Shown here piece after piece: positions 41,985 through 49,187 of a stretch of 64,000 bases of DNA. Position 1 is the first letter of the stretch; each line of letters starts with the position of its first letter. The stretch covers positions 6,351,227 to 6,415,226 of the forward strand of contig NZ_CP030287.1 of assembly GCF_003287935.1 (NCBI RefSeq), given 5' to 3'. The stretch is from Streptomyces sp. ICC1. Lineage in GTDB: Bacteria > Actinomycetota > Actinomycetes > Streptomycetales > Streptomycetaceae. Both the position numbers and the translations under genes were made by a program. The notes under the pieces were generated by a model that was not told where the DNA came from, searched no databases, and worked only from the letters and a program-made list of their open reading frames with translations.

Positions 41985-42165
41985 CGTCTTTCCGACAGTC
42001 GGTAACACGACGGTCGTCCCCCATTGGCGGGGGCCGCCGCGCCCTCGATGCTGAAGGGGCGCGCGCCGATCCAAAGACGCGCAGTAACCGGAAGGTTCTC
42101 GTTCCCATGCATCCCAGACGGCCGGCCGGCCCCGCCCTCCGGAGCCGCCGGACCGGCTCCCAGAC

Positions 42166-42933
42166 TCAGTCGTCCGCCGGGTGGACCACCTCGACGCCCT
42201 GGTCACGGAGCACTTCGACCGCGGGGGAGTCCGCGGGAGCGTCCGTGACGACGAGGGCGATCTCCTCCATGGAGCAGATGCGGCCCAGCGCCGCACGGCC
42301 GATCTTGTCGGCGGTCGCGACGAGGATCACGCGCTGTGCCGAGGCGACCGCCGCCCGCTTCACCTGTACGTCGTCGAGGTTGTAGGCGGTGGCGCCCTGG
42401 ACGGGGTCGACCCCGCAGCAGCCCAGGATGAACGTGTCGAAGCACAGGTCCTTGAAGGTCTGCACGGGTGCGTGGCCGTAAAAGGACAGCTCTTCGGGGC
42501 GCACCTGGCCGCCGGGCATCACCAGTTGGATGCCGGGATTCGAGGACAAGGTGAAGGCCGCGTGCAGGGAAAGCGGTGTGACGGTGAACTGGCGGTCGGA
42601 CATGGCCTTTGCGATGGCGACAGCCGTCGTGCCCGTATCCAGTGCGACGGTCTCGCCGTCGGTGAGCAGTTCGACCACGGCGCGCCCGAGCCGCTCCTTG
42701 GCCCGCGCTCCGGACATGGCCCGGATCGCGTAGGGGGGCTCGACGCCGCCGGGCAGGCTGTTCACGGCGCCGCCGCGCACCCGGCGCAGTGCTCCCCGGG
42801 ACTCCAACACCTCCAGATCCCGGCGGATGGTCATCTCGGACGCCCCGGTGGTCTGGGCCAGCTCGGCCACCGTCGCGCGGTTCTGCCGCATGAGCAGTCC
42901 CACGACGAACTTGTGCCTCTCCATCACGTTCAT
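42166..42933 (-). CDS. DeoR/GlpR-family sugar-phosphate-responsive regulator
   Basis: 255 aa. N-terminal HTH (NRATVAELAQTTGASEMTIR, RDLEVLESRGALRRVRGGA) and the DeoR C-terminal sensor: LDTGTTAVAIAKAM (sugar-phosphate loop), LVMPGGQVRPEELSFYGHA, DTFILGCCGVDPVQGATAYN and ADKIGRAALGRICSM. DeoR proteins bind phosphorylated sugars or amino sugars. Divergent from the azasugar-type operon 168 bases away, it is the probable local switch, and fructose-6-phosphate or an amino-polyol phosphate is a reasonable effector guess. Confidence 0.9.
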   Translation of the reverse strand: MNVMERHKFVVGLLMRQNRATVAELAQTTGASEMTIRRDLEVLESRGALRRVRGGAVNSLPGGVEPPYAIRAMSGARAKERLGRAVVELLTDGETVALDTGTTAVAIAKAMSDRQFTVTPLSLHAAFTLSSNPGIQLVMPGGQVRPEELSFYGHAPVQTFKDLCFDTFILGCCGVDPVQGATAYNLDDVQVKRAAVASAQRVILVATADKIGRAALGRICSMEEIALVVTDAPADSPAVEVLRDQGVEVVHPADD

Positions 42934-43002
42934 GTGTCTGCTTTTAGCACAGATGGGGCGCTGGAGCCCTGCTGAGCGTTTCGCACATCGATACTGTTGA
43001 AA

Positions 43003-43074
43003 TGAACATTCTCGGTGTGTAGCGTGATCGCAGCAACGTGAACTTCCTGCCGATGTGAACGTCGATCGTGTTCA
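43003..43074. promoter_or_regulatory. TGAAC direct repeats and palindrome between deoR and MFS genes
   Basis: TGAAC occurs in the same orientation at 43003, 43039 and 43056. The last pairs with GTTCA at 43070 (TGAAC-N9-GTTCA). The whole gap 42934-43101 is AT-richer than its surroundings. Repeated pentamers of this sort are typical DeoR operators; this array would cover both divergent promoters. Confidence 0.5.
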
Positions 43075-43101
43075 TTAGGCCATGACCGATGAAGGAGAGC
43101 G

Positions 43102-44358
43102 ATGACCGCCACCAGCGAGGCCGATCTGCCAGAAGGGGGGAAGCCCCTCCTCACCACCGTCGCGATCGTCGCCTCGTGCCTGGCGTTCATGGTGATCGGC
43201 GCCCTCCAGGCGCTCTACGGTCCGGCGATCCCGGCCCTGCGGGACGAGTTCGGCATCAGTCCGGCCGTGGCCGGTCTGAGCCTCAGCGCGCACTTCGTCG
43301 GAGCCCTCCTCGGAGTGCTGATCTACCACCTCCTGCGGGGCCGCCTGAACAACCGGGTGCTGCTCGGCAGCTCGTACCTGCTCATGGCCGTCGGCGCGGT
43401 GGTCTTCGCCTTCTCCCCGAGCTGGGCCCTCGCCCTGGCCGGCACGTTCGTCATCGGACTGGGCTTCGGCGGCATCGACTACGGCCTCAACCAGCTCTTC
43501 GCCGTCGGGTTCGGCCGCCGCAGCACCGCCATGCTCAACCTGCTGAACGGGCACTTCGGCATCGGCGCGATCGCCGGTCCCGCCCTGATCGGCTGGCTCG
43601 GGGCGGACAGCTACCCGGAGATCTTCGTGGGCACCGGCGTGATCAGCCTGCTGATCCTCTTCACCCTCGGCGGGGTCGCCGCCAGGGAGCCCGCCCCCGC
43701 CCCCGTGGAAGGCGCATCGGCAGGCGGCGCCCGGGTACTCCCGATCATCGGGGTGTTCATCGGGATCTACGTCCTGCACGTCGCCATCGAGACCGGTGTC
43801 GGCGGCTGGGAACCCACCCACCTCGAAGCCGTCGGATACGGCGCCGCCACCGCCGCGACCGCGACCTCCGCCTACTGGGCCGCCCTGACCATCGGCCGGT
43901 TCATCGCCGCGCCGATCAGCCTGCGCTGGCCCGCGCCGTCGATCCTCATGGTCTGCTGCGCCGGCATGGCCGGCTTCCTCCTCCTGGCGACGGTCCCGGC
44001 TTTCGCCCCGTACGCGTACTTCGGCGTCGGCCTGATGATCGCGCCGATCTTCCCGACCTGCCTGCCCTGGCTGAACCGCGCCGTGCCCGGCGTGGCCGCC
44101 GCCGGTGCCTATGTGATCGCCGCCTCGATGATCGGCGGGGTGGCGTTCCCGCCCCTGCTGGGTGCCGTCATCGACACGATGGAGGTGAAGACGGTGCCGC
44201 TGCTGCTGTTCCTGCTCGCCGTCATCTGCGGCGTGCTGAGCCTGTGGCTGCGCCGCAACGCCCCCGACCTCGGTGGCGTGTCCGGTCCGAGCGACCCCGG
44301 ACGCAAGGACTCCGGGCACGCGGACCCCGGGCGCACGGACTCCGTCACCACCCTCTGA
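43102..44358 (+). CDS. MFS transporter (fucose-permease-like), putative azasugar exporter
   Basis: 418 aa, twelve membrane segments. PAIPALRDEFGISPAVAGLS, LGFGGIDYGLNQLFAVGFG and RRSTAMLNLLNGHFGIGAIA are typical of FucP/YbjJ-like sugar MFS proteins. The C-terminal tail is hydrophilic (SDPGRKDSGHADPGRTDS, a short repeat). ATG after GAAGGAGAG. First gene of the run controlled by the DeoR protein; export of the product or uptake of a sugar are both possible. Confidence 0.85.
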   Translation: MTATSEADLPEGGKPLLTTVAIVASCLAFMVIGALQALYGPAIPALRDEFGISPAVAGLSLSAHFVGALLGVLIYHLLRGRLNNRVLLGSSYLLMAVGAVVFAFSPSWALALAGTFVIGLGFGGIDYGLNQLFAVGFGRRSTAMLNLLNGHFGIGAIAGPALIGWLGADSYPEIFVGTGVISLLILFTLGGVAAREPAPAPVEGASAGGARVLPIIGVFIGIYVLHVAIETGVGGWEPTHLEAVGYGAATAATATSAYWAALTIGRFIAAPISLRWPAPSILMVCCAGMAGFLLLATVPAFAPYAYFGVGLMIAPIFPTCLPWLNRAVPGVAAAGAYVIAASMIGGVAFPPLLGAVIDTMEVKTVPLLLFLLAVICGVLSLWLRRNAPDLGGVSGPSDPGRKDSGHADPGRTDSVTTL

Positions 44359-44421
44359 ACGCTGATCGCCACCCTCTGCACTCCGAACGCCCTGAACCCG
44401 TAGAACGTGAGGAACCGAAGG

Positions 44422-45024
44422 ATGAAAGCCGTCCTCTTCGACATGTTCGGTGTCATCGCACGTGTCCAGTCGCCCGAGTCCATGGCCGCCCTGGAACGCA
44501 CGGCCGGCGGCGACCCCGACCGCTTCTGGGCGGCGTACTGGTCACAGCGGCCCCCCTACGACCGCGGCGAGGTCACGGGGCCCGACTACTGGCAAGCGGT
44601 CTGCGCGGAACTGGGCATCCCCCGCGACCTGCGGCTGACCGATGAGCTGACCGCCGCCGACCTCGCCAGCTGGAGCGAGATCGACCAGCGGACGGTGGAC
44701 CTGCTCGGCCTCCTCGCCGACAGGGGGGTCGTGCTCGGCCTCCTCTCCAACATTCCCGAGGACCTGGCCGTCCTGTACGAGGCCACCCACCCGTGGCTGG
44801 AGCGGTTCGCGGTCCGCGGACTGTCCTGCCGGATCGGCAGCGCCAAGCCCGAGCCCGCCGCCTACGAGTGGTGCGTGCGCGAGCTCGGACTGCCGCCCGA
44901 GGAGGTCCTGTTCGTCGACGACCGGGCCGAGAACGTGGACGCCGCATGCCGACTGGGCCTCCAGGGGCACGTGTTCACCTCGCCAGAAGCCTTGTGGGAC
45001 GTACTGGAGACGACGTTGACATGA
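44422..45024 (+). CDS. HAD-superfamily hydrolase
   Basis: 200 aa. HAD motif I is KAVLFDMFGVIA (Asp nucleophile; the second catalytic Asp is replaced by Gly in DMFG, as in many HAD-IA members), motif II LGLLSNIPEDL, the motif III Lys in IGSAKPEPAAYEW, motif IV EVLFVDDRAENVDAA. Likely a small-molecule phosphatase. It precedes and overlaps (ATGA) the GPP34-like gene. In the pathway it could dephosphorylate a sugar phosphate; not proven. Confidence 0.85.
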   Translation: MKAVLFDMFGVIARVQSPESMAALERTAGGDPDRFWAAYWSQRPPYDRGEVTGPDYWQAVCAELGIPRDLRLTDELTAADLASWSEIDQRTVDLLGLLADRGVVLGLLSNIPEDLAVLYEATHPWLERFAVRGLSCRIGSAKPEPAAYEWCVRELGLPPEEVLFVDDRAENVDAACRLGLQGHVFTSPEALWDVLETTLT

Positions 45025-45665
45025 CGACGCCGGCGCAGCTGTACGCCCTGTGTGCCGCCGCGCACGGCAGCTTCCCGCCGCCGCGCCGCGAGACCGAGAC
45101 CGGCCGGGGGCTCGCCGGCGCGATGCTCCTCCAGGGCGTGCTGGCCGGCCGGCTGGACCTGTCCGGCGACCGGGTCAGACCGACCGGGCGGGGCCGCCGC
45201 GGTGACCCGGTGCTGGACGCGTTCCTGGCGCGCGTCGAGGCTTCCGCCCGAGACCGGGAGCCGTCCGACTGGGTGGAACGCCTGGGTCCCGCGGCGCTCG
45301 CCTCCTCCTCCTCCTCCTCCTCCTCCTGCTCCGCCTCCGCCGCCTCCTCCTCCCGTCCAGTGCTCCTCCCGGGCGGCGCGGGTCCACCTGCCGGCCTGCG
45401 GCCCCCGGAGGCGCTGAGACGGGTGCGGCGTTCGGTGGGGGACCCCGACCGGTCCGTACGGCACGCGGTGGCCGCGGGTGCGCTGATCGCGGCGTCCGGA
45501 CTGCACGACCTGTGCTGGCCAGACCTGTCCCGGCGCGAGGCGACCCGGCACACGCTGCGGGCCGTGGCCGCGCTGGGACCGGCGGGGCTGCCCGCCGCCC
45601 GCGCCGCGACGGCGGTCTCCCGTTCGCTGAGCGGCTCCACCGGCGCCCTCGCATTTCACGGCTAG
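45021..45665 (+). CDS. GPP34-like protein with a serine homopolymer tract
   Basis: 214 aa. The N-terminus (QLYALCAAAHGSFPP, GRGLAGAMLLQGVLAGRLDL, RRGDPVLDAFLARVEAS) follows the bacterial GPP34 (Golgi phosphoprotein 3-like) pattern; the second half has RHAVAAGALIAASGLHDLCW. Between them lies ASSSSSSSSCSASAASSSRP, encoded by a TCC microsatellite (45302-45355) that could vary in length by slippage. GPP34 proteins bind phosphoinositides in eukaryotes; the bacterial role is unknown. Translationally coupled to the HAD gene. Confidence 0.6.
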   Translation: MTTPAQLYALCAAAHGSFPPPRRETETGRGLAGAMLLQGVLAGRLDLSGDRVRPTGRGRRGDPVLDAFLARVEASARDREPSDWVERLGPAALASSSSSSSSCSASAASSSRPVLLPGGAGPPAGLRPPEALRRVRRSVGDPDRSVRHAVAAGALIAASGLHDLCWPDLSRREATRHTLRAVAALGPAGLPAARAATAVSRSLSGSTGALAFHG

Positions 45666-45901
45666 ACAGTCCACATCGGAAAGAGATCTGCATCTCCAAA
45701 AGGCCGCTTGTCAGGGCGAGTTGGAATGTGATCTTATGAATGGGAAGGCGCCACCGTGAGATCCCCGTCTGAATTGGGTGAAGCATCCGGGCCGCCCCCC
45801 GCCGGCAGCAAGCCGTATCCCCCTTCTTTTCATTTGGGCGTGAGTCGTATGTCCGCCGCCCGTGCCTTGACGTTCTCGAACGACCCCTGTGAGAGGGACC
45901 G

Positions 45902-47170
45902 ATGGAAACCAAGGATGTTACCGAGCACATCTATTACCCCGTCAGCGACTACAAAATGGCGCGGGGCGAGGGTGTCTACCTCTACGACGAGGACGGGAAG
46001 AGCTACCTCGACTGCGCGTCGGCGACGTTCAACCTGAGCCTGGGATACTCCCACCCGGACGTCGTCGCCGCGATGAAGGACCAGATCGACAAGGTGATCC
46101 ACATCACCTCCTCCTATCAGAGCGACCCGGTCAACGGCCTGGTCCAGCGTCTGGTGGAGGTCTCTCCGGACAACCTGACGAAGGTGCACCCCAAGGTCTC
46201 GGGCGGCTCGGCCGCCAACGAGGGCGCCATCAAGATGGCCCAGCTGGCCACCGGCAAGTCCGACGTCATCACGCTGTTCCGCAGTCACGTGGGACAGACG
46301 ATGATGATGACGTCGATGTCGGGCAACGCGTTCCGCCGCGAGCCGTTCCCCAACCTCTTCCCCGGCAGCCTCCAGGTACCCGACCCGTACTGCTTCCGCT
46401 GCTTCTACGGGCAGAAGGAGGGCTCCTGCGGGATGATGTGCGTGGACCGGCTCGAGGACTTCGTCGAATACGCCAGCTCCGGCCGGGTAGCCGCCGTACT
46501 CATCGAGCCGATATCCGGAAACGGCGGCAACATCGTCCCGCCGGACGGCTACATGCAGAAACTGCGCGCCTTCTGCGACGAGCAGAACATCGCCCTCATA
46601 TTCGACGAGATCCAGACGGGCATCGGCCGCACCGGCCACATGTTCGCGGCCCAGTACTTCGACGTCGAACCCGACGCCATCACCACGGCCAAGGGCCTCG
46701 GCGGATCGGGTGCGCAGGTCGCCGCCATCATCACCAACGAGCGGCTCGCCGGCCTCCCCGCGGCCCACCACTCGTTCACCTACGGCGCCAACCTGCTGGC
46801 CGCCGCGGCGGCCAACGCCACCCTCGACATCGTGCGGAAGCCCGAGTTCCTGGCGAACGTCACCCGTACCGGCGGCTACATCATGGAACGCCTCAACGAC
46901 ATGAAGCGCCGCTACCCGGAGATCGTGGACGTCCGCGGCGTCGGACTGATGATCGGCTTCGAGATGGCCGAACCCGACGGCAAGCCCGCCGTGAAGCTCA
47001 CCAACCACCTGGCCACCAAGGCCATGGACCACGGCCTGATCCTGCGCACCTCGCGGTACGGCTACGGCAACGTCCTCAAGATCCGCCCGCCGCTGATCCT
47101 CACCATGGACCAGGCCGAGGAGATCTGCGACAAGCTGGAGAACCTCTTCCTCGCGGAGCTGGCCCGATGA
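45902..47170 (+). CDS. gabT1: Class III PLP aminotransferase, GabT1-like (azasugar pathway)
   Basis: 422 aa. Fold-I aminotransferase: YLYDEDGKSYLDCASATFNL, SGGSAANEGAIKMAQLATGK, PLP-binding D235 in IFDEIQTGIGRTG and Schiff-base lysine K264 in TTAKGLGGSG. A Cys-rich insert (PYCFRCFYGQKEGSCGMMC) is unusual. Followed with 4-bp overlaps by IMPase-like and Zn-dehydrogenase genes, this is the GabT1 position of the azasugar set, where GabT1 transaminates fructose 6-phosphate at C2. ATG preceded by GAGAGGGA, after a 236-base AT-rich leader with TTGTCA (45708) as a possible -35. Confidence 0.85.
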   Translation: METKDVTEHIYYPVSDYKMARGEGVYLYDEDGKSYLDCASATFNLSLGYSHPDVVAAMKDQIDKVIHITSSYQSDPVNGLVQRLVEVSPDNLTKVHPKVSGGSAANEGAIKMAQLATGKSDVITLFRSHVGQTMMMTSMSGNAFRREPFPNLFPGSLQVPDPYCFRCFYGQKEGSCGMMCVDRLEDFVEYASSGRVAAVLIEPISGNGGNIVPPDGYMQKLRAFCDEQNIALIFDEIQTGIGRTGHMFAAQYFDVEPDAITTAKGLGGSGAQVAAIITNERLAGLPAAHHSFTYGANLLAAAAANATLDIVRKPEFLANVTRTGGYIMERLNDMKRRYPEIVDVRGVGLMIGFEMAEPDGKPAVKLTNHLATKAMDHGLILRTSRYGYGNVLKIRPPLILTMDQAEEICDKLENLFLAELAR

Positions 47171-48153
47171 CCGACGATGACCCGATGGCCGACGACACCC
47201 CGATGAAGCGGCTGCTCACCTCCCTCGGACAGCACGTCCGCGCCGAGCTCCTCGCCTACGAGGCCACCGGCCGCGAGCGCAGCGTCCACGGCGACTCGCC
47301 CGGCGGCGACGCCCAGTTCGACGTCGACGAGGTGGCCGAGAAGGCCGTACTGGACTACCTGCGCGAGCACGCCCACGTCCCCGCGGCCCTCTACACCGAG
47401 GACGGCTCCTACGTCGAGCTCGCCGCCGATCCGCAGATCCTCCTCGTCGTCGACCCGATCGACGGCACCCGCCCCACCTCGGCCGGCCTCGAGATGGGCA
47501 TGGTGTCCATCGCGGCCGCCCCCTACGGCGACGGCAAGCCCACCCTCGCCGACGTCGACGCCGCCTGCCTGGTCGAGATCAAGAGCGGCGCCTGGCTGTA
47601 CGGTGACGAGGCCTCCGGCCTGGTCAGCGGCGGATTCACCACCCCGGTCCCGCGGTTGAGCCGGAACACCGACCCGACCCACATGTTCTGGTCGATCGAG
47701 TTCAACGGCCACCCGATGGACCTGATGACCGCGGCGTACGGCCACCTCGTGGACCAATCGGCCAACACCGGCGGCATCTTCGTCTTCAACAGCAGCACCT
47801 TCTCCATCTCCCGCATCATCACCGGCCAGCTCGACGCCTACGTCGACATCGGCAACCGCGTGCTGCGCGACCACCCGGACACCGAAGAAGCGTTCCTGCG
47901 GGTCGGCCGCGGCTCGATCCTGCACCTCTTCCCCTACGACATCGCCGCCGTCGTCTACCTCGCCCGGCAGGCCGGCGTCGTCATCACGGACGCCTACGGC
48001 GACGACCTCGGCAGCACCTCGCTGGTGGACCTCGGCCCGATGAACCAGAAGTCCTGCATCGCCGCCGCCACGCCCGAACTCCACAAGCAGCTGCTCGACA
48101 CCATCCGCTGGGACCTGGGCCGCGCCGCCGCGCCCGCGAGGGAGGAATCATGA
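47167..48153 (+). CDS. yktC1: Inositol-monophosphatase-family phosphatase, YktC1-like
   Basis: 328 aa. Metal and substrate motifs: FDVDEVAEKAV for the first helix, VVDPIDGTRP (D96) and VVITDAYGDDLGS (the C-terminal WD-type motif, here TDAYG). The insert between is longer than in SuhB. Overlaps gabT1 by ATGA. In azasugar formation the equivalent Yktc1 removes phosphate from 2-amino-2-deoxy-mannitol 6-phosphate; here the role is inferred from gene order. Confidence 0.82.
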   Translation: MTDDDPMADDTPMKRLLTSLGQHVRAELLAYEATGRERSVHGDSPGGDAQFDVDEVAEKAVLDYLREHAHVPAALYTEDGSYVELAADPQILLVVDPIDGTRPTSAGLEMGMVSIAAAPYGDGKPTLADVDAACLVEIKSGAWLYGDEASGLVSGGFTTPVPRLSRNTDPTHMFWSIEFNGHPMDLMTAAYGHLVDQSANTGGIFVFNSSTFSISRIITGQLDAYVDIGNRVLRDHPDTEEAFLRVGRGSILHLFPYDIAAVVYLARQAGVVITDAYGDDLGSTSLVDLGPMNQKSCIAAATPELHKQLLDTIRWDLGRAAAPAREES

Positions 48154-49187
48154 AGGCCCTGACGCTGACCGCGGAGCGAACGCTCACCCTCGTCGACCAC
48201 CCCAAGCCGGAGCCGCTGGCCGCGGACGACATCGTCATCCGCGTCACCCAGAGCGGCATCTGCGGCACCGACCGCAGCGTCCTCGTCGGCAAGTTCCCGG
48301 CCGAGACCGGTGTCGTCATGGGCCACGAGGCCGTCGGCTTCGTCGACTCCACCGGCCCGGGCGTCACCCGCTTCGCCGTCGGCGACCGGGTCATCGTCAA
48401 CCCCACCCTGTACTGCGGCAACTGTGCCAACTGCCTCGAAGGCCACTGGAACTTCTGCGGCCGCAAGGCCGGGACCGAGGTCGGACTGGACTACGACGGC
48501 TCCTTCGCCGAGTTCATCCGCCTTCCTGAGCTCTTCTGCCACGCCGTCCCCGAGGACATGGACTTCGACCGCGCCGTCGTCGTCGAACCGCTCGCCTGCG
48601 CGCTCAACAACATCGAGGCCGGCCGCCTGGCGGCGGGCGAGACCGCCGTCATCGTCGGTGGCGGCCCCATGGGCGTGGTCACCGCCATGGCCGCCCAGCT
48701 GTACGGCGCCACGGTCCTCCTCGTCGAGCCCGACCCGGTACGCGGCCGGCTCGGCCAGGAGATCTTCGACGCCCCCGAGTTCGGCGGCCGCGTCACCGTC
48801 CACACCCCGGACGACCCCGCCCTCGCCGAGCGCGGCGACCTCGTCGTCGACTCCGTCGGCAACCTCCTGGAGCAGAGCATCGGCTACGCCGCCGTCCGCG
48901 GCCGCGTCGTCGTCATGGGCTTCAACAGCAACGCCTCCGCCACCGTCCGGCCGCTCGCCCTGCTCCAGCGCGGCCTGCAGATCATCGGCGCCGGCGACTA
49001 CAACAGCATGATCTTCCCCAAGGCCGTCGAGCTGGCCCGGCAGCTGCCGCTGGAGCGCGTGGTCACCCACCGCTTCGCGCTCGCCGACCACGAAGAGGCG
49101 TTCAAGGCCCTCGCCGCCGTCCCCGGCACCGAGTACACCGCCCTGAAGGTCGTCCTCGTACCTCCGCACCCCGGGGCGGACGCATGA
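48150..49187 (+). CDS. gutB1: Zinc-dependent alcohol dehydrogenase, GutB1-like
   Basis: 345 aa MDR family. Catalytic zinc ligands C38 (SGICGTD), H59 and E60 (MGHEAVG); structural zinc C89, C92, C95 and C103 (YCGNCANCLEGHWNFC); NAD(P) site VIVGGGPMGVVTAMAAQL. Overlaps the phosphatase gene by four bases. GutB1 of Bacillus oxidises C6 of the amino-polyol so that the amine closes to a six-membered ring (mannojirimycin). The same reaction is inferred here. Confidence 0.87.
   Translation: MKALTLTAERTLTLVDHPKPEPLAADDIVIRVTQSGICGTDRSVLVGKFPAETGVVMGHEAVGFVDSTGPGVTRFAVGDRVIVNPTLYCGNCANCLEGHWNFCGRKAGTEVGLDYDGSFAEFIRLPELFCHAVPEDMDFDRAVVVEPLACALNNIEAGRLAAGETAVIVGGGPMGVVTAMAAQLYGATVLLVEPDPVRGRLGQEIFDAPEFGGRVTVHTPDDPALAERGDLVVDSVGNLLEQSIGYAAVRGRVVVMGFNSNASATVRPLALLQRGLQIIGAGDYNSMIFPKAVELARQLPLERVVTHRFALADHEEAFKALAAVPGTEYTALKVVLVPPHPGADA

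Noticed and set aside
45902..47170. Aminocyclitol (DOI-type) aminotransferase for an aminoglycoside pathway
   Set aside because: Those are a different aminotransferase family (DegT/StrS); no cyclitol synthase or glycosyltransferase lies nearby.
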